In this document: positions 22,887-33,114 of the stretch, piece by piece | Layout: the number at the start of each line of letters is the position of its first letter | Numbering within the stretch: position 1 is the first letter of the stretch | From: Ignavibacteriales bacterium | GTDB taxonomy: Bacteria > Bacteroidota > Ignavibacteria > Ignavibacteriales > Ignavibacteriaceae | Reading direction: 5' to 3' | NCBI GenBank assembly: GCA_020061995.1 | Contig: JAGUXE010000325.1 | Location: forward strand, 1 to 39,769 | Length of the DNA stretch: 39,769 nucleotides | The notes under the pieces: generated by a model | What the model saw: the letters and a program-made list of their open reading frames with translations, nothing else | Told to the model about the DNA's origin: nothing | Databases searched by the model: none | Made by a program: the position numbers and the translations under genes

Positions 22887-25496
22887 ATGTCCCCCATAGA
22901 AACACTTAAAAAGTATTTCGGTTATAATTCATTTCGACCCGGGCAATCCGAGATTATTGACACAATAATTTCGGGTCTGAATGTATTAGCTGTTTTGCCA
23001 ACCGGAGCAGGGAAATCTCTTTGCTATCAAATTCCGGGACTAACTCAACCCGGATTTTCTATTGTGATTTCACCATTAATCGCATTAATGAAGGATCAAG
23101 TAGATGCACTAAACCGTAATGAAGAGATCGCGGCATATATTAATAGTTCAATTGAGTTTTATGAAATTGAAAAAATTATTAGAGATATTGAATTCGGTAA
23201 AGTAAGGTTGCTTTATGTTGCCCCGGAAAGATTAGAAAATTTGAAATTTGCTGATCGAATTGCAAAGTTGAAACCACACTATCTTTTTGTTGATGAGGCT
23301 CATTGTATTTCAGAGTGGGGGCATAATTTCAGACCAAGTTACAGAAAAATTTCAGAATTTTCTGATTATGTTGGAATTAAACATATAGCAGCATTCACAG
23401 CAACAGCAACTCCGGAAGTTGTTAAGGATATCATCCTACAATTAAAGATGAATGAACCGAAGATTTTCGTACGCGGTTTTGAAAGAGACAATCTTTCTTT
23501 AAATGTTGAATCCATAAAACACAAAAACGAAAAACTTCTTGAGTTATTGTCACGCCATAAAACACCGGCAATTATTTATACTGCATCAAGAAGAAAAGCT
23601 GAAGAAGCAGCAGAATATCTTCTACTAAATAAAATTAACTGCGCCTACTATCACGCCGGGATGTCGAACCTTGAAAGAAAATTAGTTCAAGAGAACTTTA
23701 TTAATGACAAAATTCCGATTATTGTTGCGACTAACGCATTCGGTATGGGAATCGACAAAAAAGATATTCGTTTAGTTGTGCACTACAATATTCCCGGCTC
23801 TATAGAAAATTATTATCAAGAAGTTGGGCGTGCCGGAAGGGATGGGAAAGAATCATCAGCATACTTACTTTTTGATAATTCCGATGTCTCAATACATCAA
23901 TTTTTTATATTGAACTCTTATCCAGATAGAGAACTTCTCCCAAAAGTCTATGATGCCATTTGTAATTATGGGCAAGTGGCAATAGGAATGAATTCAAATA
24001 AAGAAATCGCAATTAATCATGACTATATTGCCTCTTATAGTGGCCGACAACTAACTAAAAGTTTACTTAATGCCTCTCTTAAATATCTTGAGCAGTCGGG
24101 TTATTTAAAAATTTTAAGTGATCTGGAAAAAAAATTTTATGTTGAGTTCAGCATTGAACCGGAAAATCTCAAAAAATATATAAAGAATTTACCCGACGGA
24201 TTAAAGCGAGAAATACTTATTCATTTGTTGAGAGTTCATGGAAGTCAGCTGTTTCATGGGAAACGACTAATTTCACTATCGGATATCTCGTCCAATCTTT
24301 CAGCAACCGAAGAAGAGATTGATGAATTATTAATACAAGTTAGTAATAGCGGTATAATTTATTATGAAAAACCTCTGCAGCAAGAGTCAGTGGTTTTAAT
24401 AGTACCGCGAGTTGATACAACCCGTTTTGTATTCGACTACAAACGTATTAGTGATGGTTATTTAAACGCTCAGAAGAAATTAGATGAAATGATTCAGCTC
24501 GCTATTTCCGAAGAATGTAGATTCAAGTACATTCTTAATTATTTCGGTGAGGATGACAATAATTATAAATGCGGGAAATGTGATAATTGTTTGTCCATTC
24601 ACCGTATGAGCGATTCGACAATCGAATATATTCAAGAGTTACTTCTTAGAACTTTATTTGAAGTTGATGATGGTTTGCTGGAAAATAATTTACTCTCGAT
24701 TCTATGTGGAACAAGTAAATCACCAATCCTAAAGAAGTTTATCACATTCGGAAGTTGTGCAAATTATACAAAATTTGAAATTCTTCGAATTGTTGATTAT
24801 ACGATTTCACAAAAACTCATTAAGCAAGAATACGAGAGGAAGAAAAAATTCTTCCTTACAAACAATGGAAGAAAAATTCTCGCTGAGCGTGGATATGTTA
24901 AGGAGGAGAATAGCCACGCAGACAGTTACGAGGAGGACTTAAATTTATTATATCTTCTTAAAGAAGAAAGAACTAAAGTCGCAGTTAAATTCAGTCAACC
25001 TAAATATCTAATCTGTTCCGATGAAGTTTTGAAAGAGATTATTAACCGCAAACCTACAACACGAAATGCTTTACTCGGTATTAAGGGATTCAATGAAAGA
25101 ACATTTACAAAAATCGGTGAGCAGTTTTTAGACATTCTAAACAATTATAATCCGAAAGAATTATTCAGCGAAATTGAAGAGGAAAAATCGGGACAAATAA
25201 TTCCGCAAACTATTGTTGAAACTCTGAACTTGATAAACAAAGGTTATTCGTTAAAACACATTTGCGAACTACGAAATTTAAACGAAGCTATAATCTCTAT
25301 GCAGGTAGAAACAATTTTAGAAACCAATAAAGATTTGGATATTTCAAAACTTATTACGGATAGCGATTTCAATTTAATTAGAAATGAAATTTCAAAAGGA
25401 TATCTTGATTTAAAATTGTTGAAAGAAAGGTTACCCCAACACATTTCTTATGGAATGTTGAGAATAGCAGTGGCCAAAATCAAGGGGTTGAATTAA
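22887..25496 (+). CDS. recQ: ATP-dependent DNA helicase RecQ, long form
   Basis: RecQ is a 3'-5' DNA helicase acting in recombination and fork repair. The 869-residue product has Walker A LPTGAGKS at 38-45, DEAH at 136-139, TATAT at 171-175 and motif VI QEVGRAGRDG at 311-320. The zinc cysteines (Cys544, Cys562, Cys565, Cys568) come about 220 residues after motif VI, so a winged-helix-like insert of about 165 residues lies before the zinc site compared with E. coli RecQ. An RQC winged helix (about 575-665), HRDC (about 685-755) and a C-terminal helix-turn-helix-like tail follow. A TAA codon directly before ATG 22887 fixes the start. No clear Shine-Dalgarno sequence is seen. The 3' end overlaps the convergent lipoprotein gene by 17 nt. 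Confidence 0.95.
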   Translation: MSPIETLKKYFGYNSFRPGQSEIIDTIISGLNVLAVLPTGAGKSLCYQIPGLTQPGFSIVISPLIALMKDQVDALNRNEEIAAYINSSIEFYEIEKIIRDIEFGKVRLLYVAPERLENLKFADRIAKLKPHYLFVDEAHCISEWGHNFRPSYRKISEFSDYVGIKHIAAFTATATPEVVKDIILQLKMNEPKIFVRGFERDNLSLNVESIKHKNEKLLELLSRHKTPAIIYTASRRKAEEAAEYLLLNKINCAYYHAGMSNLERKLVQENFINDKIPIIVATNAFGMGIDKKDIRLVVHYNIPGSIENYYQEVGRAGRDGKESSAYLLFDNSDVSIHQFFILNSYPDRELLPKVYDAICNYGQVAIGMNSNKEIAINHDYIASYSGRQLTKSLLNASLKYLEQSGYLKILSDLEKKFYVEFSIEPENLKKYIKNLPDGLKREILIHLLRVHGSQLFHGKRLISLSDISSNLSATEEEIDELLIQVSNSGIIYYEKPLQQESVVLIVPRVDTTRFVFDYKRISDGYLNAQKKLDEMIQLAISEECRFKYILNYFGEDDNNYKCGKCDNCLSIHRMSDSTIEYIQELLLRTLFEVDDGLLENNLLSILCGTSKSPILKKFITFGSCANYTKFEILRIVDYTISQKLIKQEYERKKKFFLTNNGRKILAERGYVKEENSHADSYEEDLNLLYLLKEERTKVAVKFSQPKYLICSDEVLKEIINRKPTTRNALLGIKGFNERTFTKIGEQFLDILNNYNPKELFSEIEEEKSGQIIPQTIVETLNLINKGYSLKHICELRNLNEAIISMQVETILETNKDLDISKLITDSDFNLIRNEISKGYLDLKLLKERLPQHISYGMLRIAVAKIKGLN

Positions 25497-25797
25497 GCAG
25501 TTTTCTCTCTGACTCAAGTCTGTCCATAACCTTAGTAAAAAATGCATCCCATCGTTTAGGATCTTCATTAAAATATTTAAGAGTATTTTCAAACATGATT
25601 TCATTAGTGTTATACTTTTTATGAAGATTTATTCGAATACTTTTAAGACTTTCAATATCAAAACCAATAGTGTCGGCAGCTAAAGACATATCTTTATAAA
25701 AATCAACAAACTTCTCTTCATCTATTCTTTGGCTGTCTCCGCAGGCAATAATTAGCAATGGAATGACCAATAATAAAATGGATTTCCCTAATCTCAT
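25480..25797 (-). CDS. DUF4296-like lipoprotein
   Basis: This 105-residue lipoprotein has the lipobox LIIACG with Cys19 as the lipidated residue. The mature part matches the small DUF4296 family of Bacteroidota in its pattern: FVDFYKDMSLAADT, then HKKYNTNEIMFENTLKYFNEDPKRW, then a C-terminal amphipathic helix (VMDRLESERK). Function is unknown. It starts 5 nt after the rhomboid stop, so it is likely cotranscribed with it. Its last codons overlap the recQ 3' end by 17 nt on the opposite strand. Confidence 0.8.
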   Translation of the reverse strand: MRLGKSILLLVIPLLIIACGDSQRIDEEKFVDFYKDMSLAADTIGFDIESLKSIRINLHKKYNTNEIMFENTLKYFNEDPKRWDAFFTKVMDRLESERKLLNSTP

Positions 25798-25802
25798 AAT
25801 TT

Positions 25803-26714
25803 TTATTTCATTCTCTTACTTGCTTCAAAAAGAATTTTCTTTTCTTTTTCAGAAAGTCCTGCATATCCGTATTTACTTATTTTGTCAAGAATTTTATCGA
25901 TTTCATCTTGAGTAATATCTCTATCATCAATCACATCATAAAAACTTGCATCTTGAATTTTGTCCTCGGATTTTCTATAAGTAGTATTAGAATTTGTAGA
26001 GTTATAATAGGGTTGTTCGAAAGGATTAGGTCTTTTCTTTTTAAACATCGTTTTGAGAGATACATTCGTATTCTTATCAAACATTATATATAAGAATCCG
26101 ACAAGAGCGCCGCCAAGATGTGCTAAGTGAGCTACTCCGCTCGAAGCGCTATCGACAAGCATAAATTCCATGAGTATTAAAAAAGTTATTAGATATTTAG
26201 CTTTCACAGGAATTAGGAAATAAATGTAAACCAATCTCTCAGGAAACATCATCGCAAATGCAATCATTATTCCGTATACAGATCCTGAAGCCCCAATTGT
26301 TGGGGCACCAATTCCAGTTAATATTGGAGATACAAACATATGCAGTAATCCCGCGCCAATTCCACTTATCAAATAAAAAGTTAAAAACTTCTTCGATCCC
26401 CAATTGTTTTCGATTTCGACACCGAACATCCAGAGCGCAAACATATTAAATAGAATGTGTGAAAAACCACCATGAAGAAATTGATATGTTACTAATTGCC
26501 ATATTTGAAAGTTTCCACTATCAATTGGCATAAGTGCAAAATAGTGTATTATAACCCTTTCAGCGGGAACACCGCGAAAGATTATATTCTGCATTAACAT
26601 CATCAGAAAAAAAACCGCACCATTTATAATTAATAAATTTTTAATCACGGGAGGGAAAAAACTAAAACCACCAAATCCGCTTGGTCTATAAGAACCTTGA
26701 TCGTACTGACTCAT
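25803..26714 (-). CDS. Rhomboid-family intramembrane serine protease
   Basis: Rhomboid proteases cut transmembrane segments of other proteins inside the membrane. The 303-residue product has six helices. The oxyanion/loop motif HGGFSHILFN contains His86 and Asn90, the catalytic motif GASGSVYGI contains Ser143, and HLAHLGG contains His199, so the catalytic dyad is complete. A polar C-terminal tail of about 90 residues ends in a predicted helical pair (TQDEIDKILDKISKYGYAGLSEKEKKI), common in Bacteroidota rhomboids. AAGGAT lies eight bases before the ATG at 26714. Substrates are unknown. Confidence 0.93.
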   Translation of the reverse strand: MSQYDQGSYRPSGFGGFSFFPPVIKNLLIINGAVFFLMMLMQNIIFRGVPAERVIIHYFALMPIDSGNFQIWQLVTYQFLHGGFSHILFNMFALWMFGVEIENNWGSKKFLTFYLISGIGAGLLHMFVSPILTGIGAPTIGASGSVYGIMIAFAMMFPERLVYIYFLIPVKAKYLITFLILMEFMLVDSASSGVAHLAHLGGALVGFLYIMFDKNTNVSLKTMFKKKRPNPFEQPYYNSTNSNTTYRKSEDKIQDASFYDVIDDRDITQDEIDKILDKISKYGYAGLSEKEKKILFEASKRMK

Positions 26715-26769
26715 TCATTTATCCTTGCAAATCTATTTACTCTAAAACTAAACAATAAAATATAGAAAA

Positions 26770-26798
26770 AAAATCCTCTCTTTCAATGAGAGGATTTT
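26770..26798 (-). terminator. Intrinsic terminator of pgk
   Basis: A perfect 11-bp stem (26770-26780 with 26788-26798) closes a seven-base loop. On the minus strand it is followed by a run of Ts (GATTTTTTTTCTATA). It lies 16 nt after the pgk stop codon. Stem, loop and T-tract are all as expected for a Rho-independent terminator. Confidence 0.9.
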
Positions 26799-26814
26799 AA
26801 ATTAAAACTGATGA

Positions 26815-28008
26815 TTAATCATTTAATGCGGCGACTCCAGGCAATACCTTACCTTCTAGAAATTCTAAAGAAGCACCACCACCGGTTGAGACATGCGAAA
26901 CTTTTTCCTCAAGACCGATTTTACTAATTGCAGCCGCTGAATCACCACCGCCAATAACAGTGATTGCACCATTAGACGTTGCTTCTGCCAATGCGGTTGC
27001 AATTGCGTTTGTACCTTTCGCAAAATTATCAAATTCAAAAACTCCCATCGGACCGTTCCAAACTATTGTTTTTGAATTCTTAATAGCTTCACTGAACAAT
27101 TCAATTGAAGCGGGACCAATATCTAATCCCATTTTGTCTGATGGCATTTCGCTAATCTTTTTAATTTCAGAAGGAGAATCATTATTGAATTCTGGCGCAA
27201 CAACTACATCGAGAGGGAGTAAAAACTTTAAGTTTTTAGTTTTAACTTTCTCGAGAAGTTCTTTAGCCAATCCAATTTTCTCTTCTTCAAGAAGCGATGT
27301 ACCGATTTCATATCCCTGTGCTTTATAAAAAGTATATGCCATGCCGCCGCCGATAATAAGCGTATCAACCTTATCAAGAAGATTATTTATGACATCAATT
27401 TTTCCCGATATTTTAGCACCGCCTAAAATTGCACAATATGGTCTTGTTGGCTCTGAGAGTGATTTCCCGAGATAGTTTAATTCCTTCTCCATTAAATAGC
27501 CGGCAACAGAGGTCGATATATATTTCGTAACACCTTCTGTTGAAGCATGTGCACGGTGTGCACTTCCGAATGCATCATTGACATAAATATCTCCAAGCTC
27601 AGCTAATTTCTTTGCAAATTCAGCATCATTCTTTTCCTCTTCATCATGATAGCGAAGATTTTCTAAAAGAAGAACATCTCCGGCTTTAAGAGAATCTGTT
27701 ATTACTTTAATATCGTCGCCTATACAATCCGGCGCTAGTTTAACTTCTTGATTTAATAGTTCTGAAAGTTTTTCAGCACATGGTTTAAGAGAATATTTGG
27801 GATTTACTTTCCCTTTCGGTCTTCCCAGATGACTCATTAATACTGCTTTCCCACCATCTGCAATAATCTTTCTAATTGTTGGTAAAGATTCCACAATTCT
27901 TTTATCATCGGTAATTTTTAAGTCCTCATCCAGAGGCACATTAAAATCAACCCTGACAAGTACACGTTTACCTTTCAATTCAACAGAATCTATAGTTTTT
28001 TTGTTCAT
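26815..28008 (-). CDS. pgk: Phosphoglycerate kinase
   Basis: Phosphoglycerate kinase interconverts 1,3-bisphosphoglycerate plus ADP and 3-phosphoglycerate plus ATP in glycolysis and gluconeogenesis. The 397-residue length is normal. Motifs seen are [13 protein letters not shown] near the N-terminus, [23 protein letters not shown], the [12 protein letters not shown] segment, [11 protein letters not shown] and the C-terminal GGGDSAAAI and [15 protein letters not shown]. It lies downstream of gap on the same strand but is separated by gap's terminator, so it is either separately transcribed or read through. AGGG lies before the ATG. No convincing promoter was found in the gap. Confidence 0.98.
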   Translation of the reverse strand: MNKKTIDSVELKGKRVLVRVDFNVPLDEDLKITDDKRIVESLPTIRKIIADGGKAVLMSHLGRPKGKVNPKYSLKPCAEKLSELLNQEVKLAPDCIGDDIKVITDSLKAGDVLLLENLRYHDEEEKNDAEFAKKLAELGDIYVNDAFGSAHRAHASTEGVTKYISTSVAGYLMEKELNYLGKSLSEPTRPYCAILGGAKISGKIDVINNLLDKVDTLIIGGGMAYTFYKAQGYEIGTSLLEEEKIGLAKELLEKVKTKNLKFLLPLDVVVAPEFNNDSPSEIKKISEMPSDKMGLDIGPASIELFSEAIKNSKTIVWNGPMGVFEFDNFAKGTNAIATALAEATSNGAITVIGGGDSAAAISKIGLEEKVSHVSTGGGASLEFLEGKVLPGVAALND

Positions 28009-28073
28009 ATTTTTACCCTGAAGTTTTATACGTTTTCAAAAATAATTTTGATTTATATATGTGTTCCAAAAAT

Positions 28074-28097
28074 AAACCCCGCTTTAAGGCGGGGTTT
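28074..28097 (-). terminator. Intrinsic terminator of gap
   Basis: A perfect 9-bp GC-rich stem (AAACCCCGC at 28074-28082 with GCGGGGTTT at 28089-28097) encloses a six-base loop. On the minus strand it runs into TTTATTTTT. It stands 20 nt after the gap stop codon and before pgk, so it may reduce pgk transcription relative to gap. Confidence 0.88.
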
Positions 28098-28117
28098 CTA
28101 AAATTAAGCAATTTTAA

Positions 28118-29251
<1,134 letters not shown>

Positions 29252-29340
29252 TTAAACCTTATTAAAATAATCATGTAAATATTCTTCTACTTCTAAAACT
29301 AATTTTGATAAAAGAGGACATTCTATCAATTGATTTTAAT

Positions 29341-29369
29341 TTGACTTTAAAATGTGCCTCAGCTATATT
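29341..29369 (+). promoter_or_regulatory. Sigma-70-like promoter for the crp-type regulator
   Basis: TTGACT (29341-29346) and TATATT (29364-29369) are separated by exactly 17 bases; each matches the consensus at five of six positions. Transcription would begin near 29376, giving a leader of about 20 nt that holds the AGGA ribosome site before the ATG at 29396. Confidence 0.6.
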
Positions 29370-29395
29370 AAGCAACAATTTTCAGGAAGTAGTAA

Positions 29396-30082
29396 ATGTT
29401 AGAGCAGAAAGATGAGTTTTTAAAGTACGTCCCAATTTTCACAGGGCTAAATTCAGAAACACTTTCTAAAATCGCTCAATTGGGGAGATTATTATCATTC
29501 CCGAATGAGTCGATTATTTTAATGGAGCATGAAACCGGTTCTGCACTTTTTGTTATAGCTAAAGGGAGTGTAAAAGTTTCCAGAGTTAGTGAGGACGGGA
29601 GAGAGGTCATCTTAACAATGCTGTCAGAATCTGATTTTTTTGGCGAAATGGCAATACTTGACGGATTAAACCGATCTGCAAATGTAACTGCTATGGAAGA
29701 AGTTGAAATTTTTATGATTCAACGAACCGATTTCCTTGATCTATTATATAATCATCCTGAAGTTTCAATTGCACTTCTTCAAGAACTCACAAAACGTTTG
29801 CGTGCAGCAGATATGAAAATTAAATCTCTATCACTAAAAGATGCAGAAGGTAAAGTCGCAACTGTAATTTTACAACTCGCTGATGACATTGGTAGAATCA
29901 GACAAGGAAAAGTTGAAATAGAACGTCTCCCGTTCCAACACGATTTGGCAAATATGGCGGGGACTTCAAGAGAAACTATTTCCAGGACACTTCATTCATT
30001 TGCAAAAAGAGGATATATTGAATTGGAAGGAACTCGTCTCATCATTCCGAATTACGAAGCATTCAGAGACATTTTCAAGTAA
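29396..30082 (+). CDS. Crp/Fnr-family transcriptional regulator
   Basis: This 228-residue regulator has an N-terminal cyclic-nucleotide-binding-type beta-roll (residues ~10-125), a long dimer helix and a winged helix-turn-helix near residues 172-210 (DLANMAGTSRETISRTLHSF). The effector loop FGEMAILDGLNRSANV retains the Gly-Glu and Arg-Ser pair used by CRP proteins to hold cyclic nucleotide phosphate, so ligand binding is possible. No cysteine exists anywhere in the protein, which rules out an Fnr-type iron-sulfur cluster. AGGA lies eight bases before the ATG. Its 3' end overlaps the PHP gene. Targets are unknown. Confidence 0.93.
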   Translation: MLEQKDEFLKYVPIFTGLNSETLSKIAQLGRLLSFPNESIILMEHETGSALFVIAKGSVKVSRVSEDGREVILTMLSESDFFGEMAILDGLNRSANVTAMEEVEIFMIQRTDFLDLLYNHPEVSIALLQELTKRLRAADMKIKSLSLKDAEGKVATVILQLADDIGRIRQGKVEIERLPFQHDLANMAGTSRETISRTLHSFAKRGYIELEGTRLIIPNYEAFRDIFK

Positions 30083-30917
30083 AAATATTAAAAAGAATAA
30101 AGTCGATCTCCATATTCACACTACCGCTTCTGATGGTTACTATTCCCCTCAAGAAGTAATTAAAAAAGCAACCGCTGCCGAGTTAAATATTATTAGCATA
30201 ACCGATCATGATACAGTTGATGCGATTGATGAAGCTAAATATTATGCAGATAAAGTCGGAATAGAAATAATTACCGGAATTGAATTAAGTGCCGAATATG
30301 ATAATCGTGAAGTACATATTTTAGGATATTTTTTTGATCATAAGGATAAGAATTTTCTTGAAGCAATCGATAATTTTAAGAAAAGTCGGTTTGAACGAGT
30401 ATTAAAATTTATCACAAAATTAAATGAGAATGGAATTATGATTACAATCGACGATGTAATTGCTAATTCTAATTCATCTTCATTAGGTAGACCACATATT
30501 GCTCAAGCTATTATATCGAAAGGGTACGCCTCAAGTTTTTATGAAGTGTTTTCCAAATTCTTAGGTAATAATTCTTCATATTATGTTAAAAAAGATTTTT
30601 TAGCTCCGGAGACTGCCTTCGAGCTGATTAACCGAGCTGGCGGTATATCGATAATAGCGCATCCCGGAGCTATTTCTGAATCAACTGCAAAGCATTTTAT
30701 AAAACTCGGAGTAAACGGTTTTGAAGTAAATCACCCTTCACATTCTTCGCTCCAGAAAAAATATTTTAAAGACCTTGTAATGAAGAATAATTTGATTGCT
30801 ACAGGAGGATCTGATTTTCATGGAGGTAAACGTTCTGATGAAAATAATCTCGGGAATTATTATCTCTCAACTACAGAGTTTAGTTTCATTCGTGATCGAG
30901 TTCGAAATTTAAATTGA
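30018..30917 (+). CDS. PHP-domain phosphoesterase
   Basis: This PHP-fold metal-dependent phosphoesterase resembles the YciV/RNase AM group, which acts on nucleoside 3',5'-bisphosphates or RNA 5' ends. The metal-binding motifs are VDLHIHTTASDGYYS, ISITDHDTVDAI, GIELSAE, IIAHPGA and GGSDFHGG. The start is uncertain: TTG at 30018 has AGAGG five bases before it and is used here, giving about 299 residues and a 65-nt overlap with the crp-type gene. A TTG at 30000 is also in frame. The conserved domain itself begins only at about 30102, after the crp-type stop, and an ATT at 30087 is a remote option. ribH follows 47 nt later. Confidence 0.88.
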   Translation: MNWKELVSSFRITKHSETFSSKNIKKNKVDLHIHTTASDGYYSPQEVIKKATAAELNIISITDHDTVDAIDEAKYYADKVGIEIITGIELSAEYDNREVHILGYFFDHKDKNFLEAIDNFKKSRFERVLKFITKLNENGIMITIDDVIANSNSSSLGRPHIAQAIISKGYASSFYEVFSKFLGNNSSYYVKKDFLAPETAFELINRAGGISIIAHPGAISESTAKHFIKLGVNGFEVNHPSHSSLQKKYFKDLVMKNNLIATGGSDFHGGKRSDENNLGNYYLSTTEFSFIRDRVRNLN

Positions 30918-30964
30918 ACAAAAAGAATTGTAATTTTAAGCGTTAATTATTTTAGGATATAAAA

Positions 30965-31429
30965 ATGAATTTACTTGAAGGTCATTTAACAGCTGATACA
31001 TTAAAAATCGCTTTAGTTCAAAGCAGGTTTAATGATTTCATAACCCAAAAATTAGTGGAGGGTGCAGCAGACTGTCTTATAAGACATGGTGCAATTGAAG
31101 AGAACTTTACTTTAGTAAAAGTTCCCGGAGCATTTGAAATTCCATTAGCTGCAGACAAATTAGCTGCATCAAAAAAATATGATGCTGTTATCTGTTTAGG
31201 AGCTGTGATTCGCGGAGCTACTCCCCATTTTGAATATATTGCTAGTGAAGTAACTAAAGGTATTGCTCAAGTAAGTCTAAAGCATGGGACACCGGTTACA
31301 TTTGGAATTTTAACAACAGATTCAATAGAACAAGCTATTGAACGTGCGGGAACCAAAGCCGGTAATAAAGGTTGGGACGCTGCTCTTTCAGCTATCGAAA
31401 TGTGTAATCTTCTAAAATCTTTAGATTAA
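30965..31429 (+). CDS. ribH: 6,7-dimethyl-8-ribityllumazine synthase
   Basis: RibH condenses an aminouracil with dihydroxybutanone phosphate to form lumazine, the riboflavin precursor, in a hollow multimeric shell. The 154-residue length is normal. Motifs are [36 protein letters not shown] with the catalytic-region His88, and [32 protein letters not shown] lies seven bases before the ATG. No other riboflavin gene is nearby and there is no room for an FMN riboswitch, so the gene appears to ride in the crp-PHP unit. Confidence 0.97.
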   Translation: MNLLEGHLTADTLKIALVQSRFNDFITQKLVEGAADCLIRHGAIEENFTLVKVPGAFEIPLAADKLAASKKYDAVICLGAVIRGATPHFEYIASEVTKGIAQVSLKHGTPVTFGILTTDSIEQAIERAGTKAGNKGWDAALSAIEMCNLLKSLD

Positions 31430-31434
31430 TGTGC

Positions 31435-31458
31435 AGGCTTCCAAATTTTAGGAAGCCT
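31435..31458. terminator. Hairpin between convergent ribH and GT-C genes
   Basis: A perfect 8-bp stem (AGGCTTCC at 31435-31442 with GGAAGCCT at 31451-31458) encloses an eight-base AT-rich loop, placed between the two convergent stop codons. Neither strand carries a good T-run after it, so it is a weaker candidate for a two-way terminator. Confidence 0.55.
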
Positions 31459-31460
31459 AA

Positions 31461-33089
31461 TTAAAACTTAATTCTTTTAAAATCATTCCCATCAAAATAA
31501 AGATGGAAACGTGTTTTTATTTTGTCCCTTATTATCACTTCACAAACCGAGGATGGATAAACAGATTGATCTAATCTATTTGTAATCTTAAAATTAAATT
31601 CATCATTAGATTGAATTAATTCCTCTTCGATCATCACTCTTCTGGATTGCCCCCCCTCTTGTAAAAACCTTCCTCCTCCGAAAGTAAGAGTAAATGATGA
31701 ATCAGAAGTTCTCAATAAGTCAATTGTTGAATTTGTTGAGTTGAGTTCGCTTCTGAGCAATGATATCACCTCAATCTGTTTAGTATTTAGCGCATATTCA
31801 AACGCTTGTTGAGCTCCAAGTTTCATTAAAGAAACTCTTTTAAATTTGTCAGGCATTCCCCAAACTACAATAGTATCTAAATTGACAAAATCTTTATTCT
31901 GATTGATATTAAGAATTATTCTCTCCATTTTTATTCCCGCTTCACTCCAATTGAGTGAGGTTTTAATATTTGAATAAAAAAGTAGAAGCATGATAATAAT
32001 ACCAATACCATAAAAGAACTTTTTAGGTAAAAATCTATCGGAGATTTTCACAATCACAAATGATAATATCCAAACTAATCCAATAGAGGCTATAAATGCA
32101 TACCATCTCATAAAGGTTGGTAAAACAGGCAATATGAAAATCAAATACCATCCAAAGGAGAAGATTATCAATTCCTTTTCTCTCTGATTAAATGTGGGGA
32201 AAACCTTAACTAGAATAACAAAGATTAATCCGAATAAAAGAAGACCGCCAATAATCAACTGAACAATTGTGAAGTTGTAAAAAACAATCTCCAACCAATC
32301 AGGCGATACAAACGAAACTGGAATATAAAGTAGAAAGTTTTTCATCATCGAAATGATACTGGAACCATGGAAGTGATTAGCCATAAACGGATTACTCCCA
32401 ATAATTACAATTCGAAAAAAAAGATAGAAGGAAAAAACTATAAACATTAGAATTAATAATGAAGTTGTTTTCTTCAGCATTGATTTTTCAATTGGTCGGG
32501 TAATTATGGGGATGAGCAGTAAGATCAAAAATAATATAAATGCTATTTCTTTAGAAAGTAATGCGAAGAAAAAGGCAGCCACTACTAATATAAAATTTTT
32601 AGTGTATCCAACATTTTCGTTAAGTAGATTTAAAGTAAAAATCAAAAATAAAAGTATAAATATTGCAGCTAAATTTTCAACCATATCTGATAACCATGCA
32701 ACATGCAATTCATGTGATGGTAGAATAGCGAAAATTATTCCGGACAAAATCGCTGTTTTTCTGTCAAACCCAATTTTATTTGCACTTATAGCAACTAAAC
32801 CGGGAACTACTGCATAGAGTAACAGTGAAACAATATGAAATAAGAATGGATGGAACCCATTTATTAACAGAATCAAATTATATATCAATTTAACTAATGG
32901 ACGCCAATAATAACCCCATGAATGCAATGTCCAGAATGGCGAGAATATTTCTACAAAACTACTTGGGACAACCCACCCGATTATCTGGAAGTCATCATTC
33001 ATAAATGAAACATAGATCATGGGGAACCATGAAATTATTGCAACAAGACTGCAAAAAATGACATCACGTATTTGAATCTTGCGGTTCAA
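31461..33089 (-). CDS. GT-C-type membrane glycosyltransferase-like protein
   Basis: This 542-residue integral membrane protein has about eleven hydrophobic helices and a C-terminal soluble part of about 150 residues. The first periplasmic loop carries the acidic pair in MNDDFQ (Asp32, Asp33), and YWRPLVKL follows, with FHIVSLLLY next. This is the arrangement of GT-C enzymes (PMT/ArnT/TMTC-like) that move sugars from lipid-linked donors. Donor and acceptor are unknown, and the call rests on topology and these motifs. The start is a TTG at 33089 with AAAGG six bases before it. It is divergent from the PorZ-like gene and convergent with ribH. Confidence 0.7.
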   Translation of the reverse strand: MNRKIQIRDVIFCSLVAIISWFPMIYVSFMNDDFQIIGWVVPSSFVEIFSPFWTLHSWGYYWRPLVKLIYNLILLINGFHPFLFHIVSLLLYAVVPGLVAISANKIGFDRKTAILSGIIFAILPSHELHVAWLSDMVENLAAIFILLFLIFTLNLLNENVGYTKNFILVVAAFFFALLSKEIAFILFLILLLIPIITRPIEKSMLKKTTSLLILMFIVFSFYLFFRIVIIGSNPFMANHFHGSSIISMMKNFLLYIPVSFVSPDWLEIVFYNFTIVQLIIGGLLLFGLIFVILVKVFPTFNQREKELIIFSFGWYLIFILPVLPTFMRWYAFIASIGLVWILSFVIVKISDRFLPKKFFYGIGIIIMLLLFYSNIKTSLNWSEAGIKMERIILNINQNKDFVNLDTIVVWGMPDKFKRVSLMKLGAQQAFEYALNTKQIEVISLLRSELNSTNSTIDLLRTSDSSFTLTFGGGRFLQEGGQSRRVMIEEELIQSNDEFNFKITNRLDQSVYPSSVCEVIIRDKIKTRFHLYFDGNDFKRIKF

Positions 33090-33114
33090 ATTTTACCTTT
33101 TGATATTTGTGGTG

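Noticed and set aside
26728..26735. TAGATTTG box (minus strand) as a rhomboid promoter
   Set aside because: It matches the Bacteroidota TAnnTTTG box, but transcription would start too close to the start codon and cut into the AAGGAT ribosome site.
26960..27328. 122-codon plus-strand frame inside pgk
   Set aside because: It is antisense to a complete, highly conserved pgk and has no ribosome site or recognisable domain.
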